Source of the DNA: Mediterranea sp. An20
GTDB lineage: Bacteria > Bacteroidota > Bacteroidia > Bacteroidales > Bacteroidaceae
Length of the DNA stretch: 64,000 nucleotides
Reading direction: 5' to 3'
Assembly: GCF_002160055.1 (NCBI RefSeq)
Contig: NZ_NFJV01000012.1
Coordinates: 1 to 64,000, forward strand
Under the pieces are notes generated by a model. The model was given only the letters and a program-made list of their open reading frames with translations. It searched no databases and was not told the origin of the DNA. Position 1 is the first letter of the stretch; every line of letters begins with the position of its first letter. The translations under genes and the position numbers were made by a program. Below, in pieces: positions 7,444 to 15,906 of this stretch.

Positions 7444-8652
7444 TTATATGGTGAAACGTCCGTTTACCTTGCTCTCGAAAGCGGATATGTCGTTTTCAAG
7501 TTTCTTGTTCGTCACCTTCGCGTAAATTTGCGTTGTGGTGATATTGGTATGCCCCAAAATCTTGCTTACGCTTTCTATCGGCATACCGTAATTGAGAGCC
7601 AAGACAGCGAAGGAGTGGCGGCTCAGGTGGAATGAAATCGGCTTTTCTATCCCGCATTTCTTCGCCACAGCCTTGATGCGCTTGTTCACCGTATCAAGCG
7701 AGCCGATGTTGAACAGCCGCTTGTCTTTCCTGAACGGCTCGTAACGCTTGATAATCTGCATGGGGATGTCCATCAGCTTAATTTGGAACGGTACGCCCGT
7801 CTTCTGGCGTTTCGACACAATCCACGGTGTACCGTTCATCTCAACGATGTTGTCGGTGGTCAGGTTCCTAATGTCCGTGAACGAGATGCCCGTCCAACAC
7901 CCGAACAGGAACAAATCCCTTGCCAATGCGAAATTGGGATTGTCCAGCTTGATTGCGCCCAATGCTTGGATTTCATCCTCAGTCAGAAAGCCACGCTCCT
8001 TGTGGTCGGGGTCGACGTGGTACATCGCAAACGGGTTTCTCGATATCTTGCCGTTGTAGTGCGCCGTGGTGACGATGTGTTTCAACGGTATGGAGTATAT
8101 CCACACGGATGATTGCGCCAGCCCGACCTCGTTTCGCAGGTACAGGCAGTAGTCACGGATGAAATCCTCCGTCAGTTCGTTCATCGCCATGTCCGTCCGC
8201 TTGTAGTGCCTTGTTATGAACTCTGCCACGTATTTGCGGACGGTCAGGTACTTTTGGTACGTGCGCTTGGAGCGGTCTTTGCCCACCCGTTTGGCAAACG
8301 CCTCGTTCTCCTTGTCAAAGGCACGCAACAATGTCTCATACTCCGTGCCGATACCTTGGTAGGCATTGCGCACCATTTCTGCCGTGACAAACGCCTCGCG
8401 GTCGGAAAGCCGCTGGTAGTGCTTCGTTATCTGCGCCTTGATGTTGTCAAGGGCGTAGTTTACTGCCACCGCCTCACGACTCTTGCCTTTCGCCCTGTTG
8501 CCTTTGGCATCCCACAAATCCTTGGAGATGCTTTGTTTGCAACTGAACTGCGCGATAGTTCCGTTGATTGTAACCCGTCCCATGATGGGGACAATTCCGT
8601 TCTTCTCCTTGCTTCCGTTTACATAGAAGACTGTCTTGAAAGTGCTCCTCAT
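7444..8652 (-). CDS. Tyrosine recombinase/integrase of the Bacteroides conjugative-transposon type
   Basis: 402 residues: N-terminal arm-binding domain (about 1-95), SAM-like core-binding domain (about 115-205) and catalytic domain. Catalytic residues visible are Lys in SKRQKTG, the HLSRH box (His and Arg), GHTNITTTQIYAK with the second His and the Tyr nucleophile. At the usual first arginine the motif reads WTGISFTDI instead of TGLR, so Arg I is missing, as in IntDOT of CTnDOT. It probably integrates and excises the island carrying the SMR and nim-like genes. No relaxase or mobilization gene is present nearby, so the element is reduced or depends on helpers. Confidence 0.9.
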   Translation of the reverse strand: MRSTFKTVFYVNGSKEKNGIVPIMGRVTINGTIAQFSCKQSISKDLWDAKGNRAKGKSREAVAVNYALDNIKAQITKHYQRLSDREAFVTAEMVRNAYQGIGTEYETLLRAFDKENEAFAKRVGKDRSKRTYQKYLTVRKYVAEFITRHYKRTDMAMNELTEDFIRDYCLYLRNEVGLAQSSVWIYSIPLKHIVTTAHYNGKISRNPFAMYHVDPDHKERGFLTEDEIQALGAIKLDNPNFALARDLFLFGCWTGISFTDIRNLTTDNIVEMNGTPWIVSKRQKTGVPFQIKLMDIPMQIIKRYEPFRKDKRLFNIGSLDTVNKRIKAVAKKCGIEKPISFHLSRHSFAVLALNYGMPIESVSKILGHTNITTTQIYAKVTNKKLENDISAFESKVNGRFTI

Positions 8653-8977
8653 AATCCTACTTTTTTGTTTGGTGCAAAATTAGTTTACGGGAGTTGTAAA
8701 GGCAGAATGTAAACCTACGCAGAACGCAGAAATAGAGACCGTTAGTGTTAAATGGGCATCAGGTATCGGGTAATGGTTTGGAAGTGCATCTGCTGCTGCA
8801 ATCTGCCTAAATCCGTTTTCCCGAACTTATGCCGTTCTGTGCCACTCGAAGCCAAACTCTCTGACAGTCAGTGAGAATGCTCAAATTCGCTTATTTTTGC
8901 TCTTTATCCTATTCTTTTCCGACAAAAAGTTACGATACTTTGTATCTCTGCGTCTGATATAAACTAAATCTGATTGA
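8653..8977. other. Gap between integrase and the peptide-lipoprotein operon; probable island boundary
   Basis: No gene seen. On the minus strand a TAATTTTG box (8674-8681) sits 22 bp before the integrase ATG and is its likely -7 element. The right end of the island and its attachment site should lie here or just beyond; no direct repeat with the 4.5-4.9 kb region was recognised. Confidence 0.4.
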
Positions 8978-9430
8978 TTACTTATCATCCACCCTTATCA
9001 TCCGCTCATCTAAATTGGCAAATCTTTCCGGCCTGCCTTCTTTCAGATAAATCAGACACGGATAAATGCACTTGTCATACTCCGGGAAATAAAACTTGCT
9101 GTTTTTATCTATATAAACATTAGGCAACGAAAATTTTTCGCGCCCCATTTTTATCCACAAGTTTTTTACTGAAGAAACCCGCGTAAAGATAAACAGAGTC
9201 GAACTATCACAAGCATGGGTAACAAAAAAATTCTCAGCCTCAGTAATACAGCCATTACAACCTGCTCCCGGAATCAGCACAACATACCGATAATGCCGCA
9301 ACGTATCGATAGGAAACTCTATAGTAAGCATCTGACTCACACGCTCTTCATAAGTGGGAAAGTTGCAAGCCAACAGGGTTGCCAAAATGCCCCCAAGCAA
9401 ACAGGTCCGCAAGGACTGTTTGTCCTCCAT
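8978..9430 (-). CDS. Lipoprotein with thioredoxin-like CxxC segment
   Basis: 150 residues with a lipoprotein-type N-terminus (LLGGILATLLACN). The segment YVVLIPGAGCNGCITEAENFF has a beta-strand followed by CNGC and a helix, as in thioredoxin-fold proteins, but the domain is short and the rest is unrecognised. It is the last gene of a leftward operon (gap 15 bp after the propeller gene) that also encodes an exported Cys-containing peptide; a disulfide or redox role for that peptide is possible but is inference. Confidence 0.6.
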   Translation of the reverse strand: MEDKQSLRTCLLGGILATLLACNFPTYEERVSQMLTIEFPIDTLRHYRYVVLIPGAGCNGCITEAENFFVTHACDSSTLFIFTRVSSVKNLWIKMGREKFSLPNVYIDKNSKFYFPEYDKCIYPCLIYLKEGRPERFANLDERMIRVDDK

Positions 9431-9445
9431 CCAAAACGTCCCATG

Positions 9446-10654
9446 CTATTCCTGAATAACCACCTGATATTGGCAGAAGGTCACCTCATCCTCCGAAGTA
9501 ACCCGCAACGACTTGATAAACAATCCTTCCGGAGTGACAAACGCATTGTAGGTGTCATAGCCCACATTAGATTCCGGGAGCTGTTCCTCGCCTAGGTATT
9601 GCAGGTCTTTGTCGAGCACAATGAGGACCACCGGCTTGTTGTTGAAGAAGTTTTTCAGGGCATCCTCGCGCGGCAGGCGCACAAAGCGATAATACAATTG
9701 CCGATAGGGGTCGTAGAAAACGGCATCGTATGAGGGCTGGGTCTCATACCAATCTTCCACAGCATCGGCCGGAGCCCCCTGGTACATATATTCTTTAGGA
9801 GCGGTAGAGAACGGTTTGATGCTCTTCACCAGCCGGCTGCCTGCATACAACGAATCGCTGACCCCCGTCTTCGGGTTGTATCGCCACAGATTGTGGTCGG
9901 CAGCAAACCCCACCAACACGTTGCCCTCGCTATCCAGAGCAGTGTTGATAGAGCGGTAATAACCATGGGCACCCCAACTCCACTTCCGGTAGATTTCCGG
10001 ATAGCGGTTGGCATAGCGTATCTCTCCAGTAGCTAGGTTGTAGTGCAAGGTGGTATAGACCCTGCCGGTGGTCTCGATGCTGCTCTCGGAATAATAGCCG
10101 CCTGCCATGCTCACTATGCCGTCGGCATATAGGATGGGATTGTCCGTGGACACTTCCGGATTGGGCAAAACCAGGTTCTCGGTCTGCTGCTGCTCCATGT
10201 CCATCAGGACATAACGCTGCTTCACATGCCCTTCGCTGTCGACCAACGCCAGGCGCCCACTGCCGGACTGGTAGGTAAGGATACTGTCTTTGTTAATGTA
10301 ATGATAGCCTTGCAGTATGCCCACGCCGTTATTTCCTTCTTTCTGGAAAACAAGAGTGTCCAGCAATTCGCAAGTACGCGCGTCATACAAATAAATGGCG
10401 TTCAGGTACGTATTGAGAAACGAGAACATCGGCAAGGTGTCGTTCTCTATATATTGCACGTATTTAAAGGTAGCCGTACTGCTTTCGTCCAGCGGAAAAA
10501 CCTTCTTGCCCACCTGCTTCAAGGTGCAACGGTCTTCATAATCATTGACATGGGGATTGCGCACTTCCTTGACACTGCACGAAACGACCAATAAAGAAAA
10601 AGACATCAGCAACCCTGTCGCCGATGTCAGTCTGATATTAAATAAAGGTTTCAT
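9446..10654 (-). CDS. DUF4221/BF3164-like beta-propeller lipoprotein
   Basis: 402 residues; signal with lipobox (LLVVSCSVKE) places it on the envelope. The body consists of repeated four-stranded sheets typical of six-bladed propellers (for example YIENDTLPMFSFLNTYLNAIYL, NLATGEIRYANRYPEIYRKW, DSEGNVLVGFAADHNLWRYNP). Proteins of this group occur in Bacteroidales next to tiny exported peptides, as here. The start codon overlaps the stop of the 46-residue ORF before it (ATGA), a sign of translational coupling. Biochemical role unknown. Confidence 0.75.
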   Translation of the reverse strand: MKPLFNIRLTSATGLLMSFSLLVVSCSVKEVRNPHVNDYEDRCTLKQVGKKVFPLDESSTATFKYVQYIENDTLPMFSFLNTYLNAIYLYDARTCELLDTLVFQKEGNNGVGILQGYHYINKDSILTYQSGSGRLALVDSEGHVKQRYVLMDMEQQQTENLVLPNPEVSTDNPILYADGIVSMAGGYYSESSIETTGRVYTTLHYNLATGEIRYANRYPEIYRKWSWGAHGYYRSINTALDSEGNVLVGFAADHNLWRYNPKTGVSDSLYAGSRLVKSIKPFSTAPKEYMYQGAPADAVEDWYETQPSYDAVFYDPYRQLYYRFVRLPREDALKNFFNNKPVVLIVLDKDLQYLGEEQLPESNVGYDTYNAFVTPEGLFIKSLRVTSEDEVTFCQYQVVIQE

Positions 10655-10791
10655 TTTCTTCTTTTATAAGTATGTTTTCTTATAAGAATTCCATTCGCAA
10701 GTGAACCGGATTCAATGTCCACTCGGCATTTGCAATCAAACACTTCACGCAAAGTTGGACTATGATGAATCTTGTTCCCTTGCCTATACAT
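10651..10791 (-). CDS. 46-residue ORF coupled to the propeller lipoprotein
   Basis: ATG 10791 follows a good ribosome-binding site (GGAGA, 7 bases upstream); the stop TGA overlaps the ATG of the DUF4221 gene in an ATGA junction. The product is basic and contains FDCKCRVDIESGSL but no signal peptide. A longer version starting at 10860 would invade the preceding gene and is rejected. The tight coupling is the main reason to believe it; it could also be a leader whose translation controls the next gene. Confidence 0.5.
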   Translation of the reverse strand: MYRQGNKIHHSPTLREVFDCKCRVDIESGSLANGILIRKHTYKRRK

Positions 10792-10811
10792 CTTTTTTTC
10801 TCCGTTGTTTT

Positions 10812-11075
10812 TTAAGGAATAATTGAGGTGTCTACTGTAGTAGTGATGGTTTGAACCCACGTGGCATAGCAGTCTTTCTGGGCATTTATTTTAATATCTT
10901 GGCAAGAACTGCCATTGCCATCTTTGTCTTTCACGCAAACCTTCGTGTTCTCTCCTACATTCCCAAGGCAACTACGCGCTATGGTAACCGTTGTGTCAGA
11001 CTGGTCGTTAGACCCTGCGTATACACCTAAACAAATCAGTGCACTTACGCCCGAAATCAGAAATAACTTTTTCAT
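10812..11075 (-). CDS. Small secreted Cys-containing peptide (NVEALA-locus type)
   Basis: 87 residues with a clear signal peptide (MKKLFLISGVSALICLGVYAG). The mature part of about 65 residues has four cysteines (SCLGN, VCVKD, SCQDI, DCYAT), enough for two disulfides, and is Thr/Asp rich. The context (beta-propeller lipoprotein, CxxC lipoprotein) is that of Bacteroidales loci with NVEALA-type peptides, although the NVEALA motif itself is absent. First gene of a four-gene leftward operon. Function unknown. Confidence 0.6.
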   Translation of the reverse strand: MKKLFLISGVSALICLGVYAGSNDQSDTTVTIARSCLGNVGENTKVCVKDKDGNGSSCQDIKINAQKDCYATWVQTITTTVDTSIIP

Positions 11076-11102
11076 GATATTTATTTTTTAAAAATGACAT
11101 GG

Positions 11103-11110
11103 CAAATATA
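11103..11110 (-). promoter_or_regulatory. -7 element (TATATTTG) of the peptide/propeller operon
   Basis: TATATTTG on the minus strand lies 28 bp before ATG 11075. The rest of the 11076-11393 gap holds a small hairpin (CCTTCT/AGAAGG near 11224-11242) and the nadB promoter, and no gene. Confidence 0.5.
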
Positions 11111-11365
11111 ACTATACAAAATAACAAAACAATCTTTATGACGTTTTTTTAATTTTATTAGCACGGGAGTATCTAAAAACATCGGCAGAGTCATCCGTAT
11201 TCTCATCCGCACTCCGCGATATCCCCTTCTAAATTGGAGAAGGATTAACGAAGCTTGTCTCATGAAAGCCTCTGAGGTATTGGGGATAGAACATCTTCTG
11301 AACAACTTTCATAGGCTTTATTTAATCTTACACTACATTTTCATCTGTTTTTCCATCGGAATCCA

Positions 11366-11373
11366 TACCTTTG
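11366..11373 (+). promoter_or_regulatory. -7 element (TACCTTTG) of nadB
   Basis: TACCTTTG ends 20 bp before the nadB ATG, the usual distance for this organism group. Confidence 0.55.
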
Positions 11374-11393
11374 CACCATAAATACAAAAACGT

Positions 11394-12983
11394 ATGGTAA
11401 GAAAGTTCGATTTCCTCGTCGTCGGCTCGGGCATAGCCGGGATGAGTTTCGCGCTGAAAGTGGCGCACAAGGGAAGCGTGGCCCTCATCTGCAAGGCCGG
11501 CATGGAAGAGGCCAACACGTATTTCGCACAGGGAGGTATCGCGTCGGTGACCAATCTGGCAGTGGACAACTTCGAGAAGCATATCGAAGACACCATGATT
11601 GCGGGCGACTGGATCAGCGACCGCGCCGCCGTGGAGAAAGTAGTGCGCAACGCTCCGGCACAAATCCGGGAACTCATCCAGTGGGGCGTGAACTTCGACA
11701 AGAAGGCCGACGGCACCTTCGACCTGCACCGCGAAGGCGGACACTCGGAATTCCGCATCCTGCACCATCAGGACAACACAGGCGCGGAAATCCAGACCAG
11801 CCTCATCGAAGCCGTAAAACAACATCCCAACATCACAGTATTTACCAACCACTATGCGGTGGAAATCATCACGCAACACCACTTGGGCATCATCGTGACG
11901 CGCTACACACCGGGCATCAAATGCTATGGCGCTTACGTGCTCAATGAAGAAACAGGCGAGGTGGACACCTTCCTCTCCAAGGTGACTGTCATGGCTACCG
12001 GTGGCTGCGAAGCCGTATATCTGCACACCACCAACCCGCTGGTGGCTACGGGCGACGGCATTGCCATGGTCTACCGTGCCAAGGGAGCGGTGAAAGACAT
12101 GGAGTTCATCCAGTTTCACCCCACGGCCCTGTATCATCCGGGCGACCGCCCCTCGTTCCTCATCACCGAAGCCATGCGCGGCTATGGCGCCGTGCTCCGC
12201 ACGCTGGACGGCAAGGAGTTCATGCAGAAGTATGACCCGCGCCTGTCGCTTGCCCCGCGCGACATCGTGGCACGCGCCATCGACAACGAAATGAAGCAGC
12301 GCGGCGAGGACCACGTTTACCTGGACGTGACGCACAAAGACCCGGAGGAAACGAAACGCCACTTCCCCAACATCTACCAGAAGTGCCTCTCCATCGGCAT
12401 CGACATTACCAAAGATTACATCCCCGTGGCGCCTGCGGCACACTACCTGTGCGGCGGCATCAAGGTGGACCTGGACGGACAGAGCAGCATCCGCCGGCTG
12501 TATGCCATCGGAGAATGTTCGTGCACAGGCCTGCACGGAGGCAACCGTCTGGCAAGCAATTCGCTCATCGAAGCGGTGGTTTACGCCGATGCGGCTGCCA
12601 AACATGCCCTGAGCGTGCTGGACCGCTACGACTTCAACACCGACATCCCCGAATGGAACGACGAGGGCACCATCAGCAACGAAGAGCGCATCCTCATCAC
12701 GCAGAGCATGAAGGAGGTGAACCAGATTATGGAATCGTATGTGGGCATCGTGCGCAGCAACGTCCGCCTGACCCGCGCCTGGAACCGCCTGGACATCCTC
12801 TACGAGGAGACGGAACGCCTCTTCAAGAGCTGCAAGGCCACTCGCGAACTGTGCGAACTGCGCAACATGATCAACGTGGGATACCTCATCACCAAACAGG
12901 CCATGGAACGCAAGGAAAGCCGCGGCCTGCACTATACCATCGACTATCCGCATGCCGCAACGCCCGCTCAGTCCCGGCAATAA
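11394..12983 (+). CDS. nadB: L-aspartate oxidase
   Basis: 529 residues, the normal family length. It oxidises L-aspartate to iminoaspartate with FAD, the first step of de novo NAD synthesis in the cytoplasm. Visible are the FAD-binding GSGIAG (12-17), EEANTYFAQGGIA, HREGGHSEFRILH, the substrate-domain HPTALYHPGDRPSFLITEA and GGNRLASNSLIEAV near the C-terminus. Its partner quinolinate synthase (nadA) is encoded 22 kb away at 35438-36376; nadC is not in the window. The 3' end overlaps the MATE gene by 32 bp. Confidence 0.96.
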   Translation: MVRKFDFLVVGSGIAGMSFALKVAHKGSVALICKAGMEEANTYFAQGGIASVTNLAVDNFEKHIEDTMIAGDWISDRAAVEKVVRNAPAQIRELIQWGVNFDKKADGTFDLHREGGHSEFRILHHQDNTGAEIQTSLIEAVKQHPNITVFTNHYAVEIITQHHLGIIVTRYTPGIKCYGAYVLNEETGEVDTFLSKVTVMATGGCEAVYLHTTNPLVATGDGIAMVYRAKGAVKDMEFIQFHPTALYHPGDRPSFLITEAMRGYGAVLRTLDGKEFMQKYDPRLSLAPRDIVARAIDNEMKQRGEDHVYLDVTHKDPEETKRHFPNIYQKCLSIGIDITKDYIPVAPAAHYLCGGIKVDLDGQSSIRRLYAIGECSCTGLHGGNRLASNSLIEAVVYADAAAKHALSVLDRYDFNTDIPEWNDEGTISNEERILITQSMKEVNQIMESYVGIVRSNVRLTRAWNRLDILYEETERLFKSCKATRELCELRNMINVGYLITKQAMERKESRGLHYTIDYPHAATPAQSRQ

Positions 12984-14337
12984 CGACAGCCGTGCCTACG
13001 AAGAGCGGCTGGGCACGGAACGAATGCTGCCGTTGGTGTTCCGCATGGCGCTGCCTGCCGTTGTGGCACAGTTTGTCAACCTGCTGTATGCCATTGTAGA
13101 CCGCATCTATATCGGCCATATCTCCGGCATCGGCACCGACGCCCTGGCCGGCGTGGGCGTCACCACGTCGGTCATCGTGCTCATCTCGGCCTTCTCGGCC
13201 ATTGTGAGCGGAGGAGGGGCACCGCTGGCCGCCATGGCGCTGGGGCACGGCGACCGCGGACGGGCGGGGCGTATCTTGGGCAACGGACTTGTGATGCTGG
13301 TGGGATTCACCGTGCTGACTTCCGCCATTGCTTATACATTCATGGAACCCATCCTGCTGATGACCGGCGCCTCGCACCAGACACTACCCTACGCCGTGGA
13401 TTATCTGTCGGTCTATCTGCTGGGCACGCTCTTCGTGGAAGTGTCGGTAGGACTAAATACCTTTATCAATGCGCAGGGACGGCCTGCCATCGGCATGTAT
13501 TCGGTGCTGATAGGTGCCGTGCTCAACATCGTGCTCGACCCCGTCTTTATCTTCGGACTGGACATGGGGGTGCGCGGTGCGGCCATCGCCACGGTCATCT
13601 CACAGGCATGCAGTGCGTTGTGGGTAGTGGGCTTCCTCTGCTCGAAGAAAGCCTCGCTGAGGCTGGAAAGGAAATACCTGAAAGCCGACCGGCGGGTCAT
13701 CTTATCCGTACTCGCGCTGGGCGTATCGCCTTTCATCATGGCAAGCACGGAGAGCATGGTGGGTTTCGTGCTCAACGGCAGCCTGCAACGCTTCGGCGAC
13801 ATCTACGTCAGTGCCCTTGCCATCTTGCAAAGCGCCATGCAGTTTGCCTCGGTACCGCTCACGGGATTCGCACAGGGCTTCGTGCCGATAGCCAGCTACA
13901 ACTACGGACATGGCGATACGGCGCGTGTCCGCCAATGCTTCCGCGTGGCAGTGACGGTGATGTTCTCGTTCAACTTAGTGCTGATGCTGTTGATGATTCT
14001 CTTCCCCACGGTCGTAGCCTCCGCCTTCACGACCGACCCGAAATTGTTGGAAACGGTGCGCCAGACCATGCCCGTATTCCTGGCAGGCATGACCATCTTC
14101 GGCTTGCAGCGTGCCTGCCAGAATATGTTCGTCGCCTTGGGCCAGGCCCGGATCTCTGTGTTCATCGCACTGCTGCGCAAGGTTTTCCTGCTCATTCCGC
14201 TGGCGTTGCTGTTGCCACACGGCATGGGGGTAATGGGCGTGTTTGCCGCCGAAGGCATCTCCGACGCCACAGCCGCCATCTGCTGCACGCTGCTCTTTGC
14301 CTGGCAGTTCCCGAAGATACTGAAGAAAGTGGCTTGA
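12952..14337 (+). CDS. MATE family multidrug/organic cation efflux protein
   Basis: 461 residues with 12 predicted membrane helices in two homologous halves, as in MATE (NorM/DinF) antiporters. Typical blocks are ERLGTERMLPLVFRMALP, NLLYAIVDRIYIGHI near helix 1 and the equivalent FAQGFVPIASYNYG in the second half. Start 12952 lies inside the end of nadB; it is kept because the conserved RLGTE segment begins at about residue 20. The overlap suggests translational coupling with nadB rather than a shared pathway. Substrate unknown. Confidence 0.9.
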   Translation: MPQRPLSPGNNDSRAYEERLGTERMLPLVFRMALPAVVAQFVNLLYAIVDRIYIGHISGIGTDALAGVGVTTSVIVLISAFSAIVSGGGAPLAAMALGHGDRGRAGRILGNGLVMLVGFTVLTSAIAYTFMEPILLMTGASHQTLPYAVDYLSVYLLGTLFVEVSVGLNTFINAQGRPAIGMYSVLIGAVLNIVLDPVFIFGLDMGVRGAAIATVISQACSALWVVGFLCSKKASLRLERKYLKADRRVILSVLALGVSPFIMASTESMVGFVLNGSLQRFGDIYVSALAILQSAMQFASVPLTGFAQGFVPIASYNYGHGDTARVRQCFRVAVTVMFSFNLVLMLLMILFPTVVASAFTTDPKLLETVRQTMPVFLAGMTIFGLQRACQNMFVALGQARISVFIALLRKVFLLIPLALLLPHGMGVMGVFAAEGISDATAAICCTLLFAWQFPKILKKVA

Positions 14338-14357
14338 TTCTTTTAAAATCCACTCGC

Positions 14358-15095
14358 TTACTTATCCGCTTCGCTTAACTGCCGGATGCGCCGTGCCCGT
14401 TCCACCGAACCGGGATGCGTGCTAATCCATTCGGTCAGGGCGGGAAGGTCTTCTTCGGCAGAAAGACGGAGCAGGAAATCGGCCAGCCCGTTGGGGTCGA
14501 TACGGGCGGCAAGAAGATAGCGCACGGCGAGTGCATCGGCTTCGCTCTCCAAGGTACGGTCATAGGCGGTGGAAGAGAGCACGCGGGCCACTTCGCCCAC
14601 GGCTTCTGTACCGCTGCTGCCCGACGTCATGGTGATGAGCGCGGAAAGCCCAAGTTCTTTCACCAGCTTCTGCATGACATGCCCTTGTGTCAGGTGGGCA
14701 AGCTCGTGGGCAAGCACACCCGCCAGTTCGGCTTCGCTGCGGCACGAATCCAGCAGGGCGGTGTGTACCACCAAGTGGTTGCCGGGGCAGGCAAAGGCAT
14801 TGACCTCTTCGTCTTCTACCAAATGGAGGGAGGCGAAAGAGCGGTCGATGTCGTTGGCACGGCACAGGGTGGTGAACAGCGTATCTACGGAAGCCAAGCG
14901 TGTGGAATCGTCCACGAATTGGACGTCGGATGAATAAAGCTCCCACCACCATTCACCCAGTTTGTCTTCTACCACGGTCTCTTTCAGCCCGAAAGCATTC
15001 AGCCAGTCAACCCGGGAAAAGGCAAAAAGTACCACCGTGAAGGTAACGACGGATACGGCTGCCTGCGTCAGGACTTTTCGGAGTTCGGTCGGCAT
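14358..15095 (-). CDS. M48-family zinc metalloprotease, membrane anchored
   Basis: 245 residues. One N-terminal helix (AAVSVVTFTVVLFAFS) anchors it; the protease domain has HELAH at 130-134 (zinc ligands and catalytic Glu) inside AGVLAHELAHLTQGHVM, and ESEADALAVRYL gives the third ligand Glu. VNAFACPGNHLVVHTALL is the typical edge strand of Ste24/LoiP-like proteases. It may act in envelope protein quality control. Start overlaps the preceding gene's end by 28 bp; it is third-last to last in a leftward set of four small membrane-protein genes. Confidence 0.88.
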   Translation of the reverse strand: MPTELRKVLTQAAVSVVTFTVVLFAFSRVDWLNAFGLKETVVEDKLGEWWWELYSSDVQFVDDSTRLASVDTLFTTLCRANDIDRSFASLHLVEDEEVNAFACPGNHLVVHTALLDSCRSEAELAGVLAHELAHLTQGHVMQKLVKELGLSALITMTSGSSGTEAVGEVARVLSSTAYDRTLESEADALAVRYLLAARIDPNGLADFLLRLSAEEDLPALTEWISTHPGSVERARRIRQLSEADK

Positions 15096-15502
15096 AACAA
15101 ATCGGTTAAGGGGGCATAGACATACCAGTCCACCTGACGGCCTTTGTTGACGGCCACCATGGTGTGGAACGTGGCGATGAAATCCACCAGGTTAAACAAA
15201 ATCACCGTAAAGAGATAAGCAAAATAGAACGAAGAGAGCGGCACCACGTCGAGCAGGATGCGCACGCTCCACCAGAACAGCACGCAGTTGACCACAAAGA
15301 GCGGCACTTGCGACACCAGCGCCTGCGTGCAGTGCCAGCGCACGAAATACGTCTTCCGGCGGTTGGCCAAGTAGAAGATAAACGTAGCCGCCAGGTTGAC
15401 GATGGGAAACGGAAGCCCCACCATGACCACCAGCAGCGACATCAGGTAGCTGTGCGCGGCCGCCTCGCGCTCATGTTCCTGCGGCAGGTAATAATCTTTC
15501 AT
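15068..15502 (-). CDS. DUF4870-like integral membrane protein
   Basis: 144 residues with about four predicted helices (SYLMSLLVVMVGLPFPIVNLAATFIFYL, VSQVPLFVVNCVLFWWSV, FYFAYLFTVILFNLVDFIATFHTMVAV). The arrangement and the pattern FPIVNL..IFYLANRRKTYFVRWHCTQAL resemble DUF4870/Tic20-like membrane proteins, where a conserved HxxQ-type segment follows the first helix pair. Function unknown. It overlaps the M48 protease gene at its 3' end and the DUF2752 gene by 4 bp at its start. Confidence 0.7.
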   Translation of the reverse strand: MKDYYLPQEHEREAAAHSYLMSLLVVMVGLPFPIVNLAATFIFYLANRRKTYFVRWHCTQALVSQVPLFVVNCVLFWWSVRILLDVVPLSSFYFAYLFTVILFNLVDFIATFHTMVAVNKGRQVDWYVYAPLTDLLCRPNSEKS

Positions 15503-15897
15503 AAAGCTTTGCTAATGTTCCAAATCCAGTTGGCGACAATGACGAAAACAAAAGTCAGGAATACCGCCCTGCGGTGCAGCAGAGCATCTATCTGAAGAAA
15601 ACAGCGGTAGAGCGTGTCGCGGCGGCACAAGACATCTGCCACCCACCACACCGGCACCCCCACCAGCATCAACGCCAACACAAGGCCCAGTGGATTAAGC
15701 GTCAAAGCCTGCCCTACGTTGCCTTGCCAAAGGGCTAACAACGCCCGTGTAGACCCGCACGCCGGACACGGCAAACCCGTGAACTGGCAGAACAGGCACA
15801 AACTGTCGCCATCGGAATGCCTGTATGCCCATGCCAGCCAGGCATAGCCCAACAGCATGAGCACGATGACCAGCCGGTAAAACGCACTCCGCGTCAT
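15499..15897 (-). CDS. DUF2752 family membrane protein
   Basis: 132 residues. The family hallmark CPACGSTRALLALWQGN is present, preceded by CLFCQFTGLP, so four cysteines lie close to the membrane surface between helices, which suggests metal binding. Three further hydrophobic segments follow. Function of DUF2752 is not established. The gene sits between the TM2 and DUF4870-like genes in a leftward operon. Confidence 0.85.
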   Translation of the reverse strand: MTRSAFYRLVIVLMLLGYAWLAWAYRHSDGDSLCLFCQFTGLPCPACGSTRALLALWQGNVGQALTLNPLGLVLALMLVGVPVWWVADVLCRRDTLYRCFLQIDALLHRRAVFLTFVFVIVANWIWNISKAL

Positions 15898-15906
15898 GTA
15901 GATTCC

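Noticed and set aside
10651..10860. 69-codon version of the ORF before the propeller gene
   Set aside because: Would overlap the secreted-peptide gene by 49 bp; the 46-codon version has its own ribosome-binding site.
11328..12980. 550-codon frame antisense to nadB
   Set aside because: Low-complexity shadow of a high-GC gene with strong codon bias; no domain.
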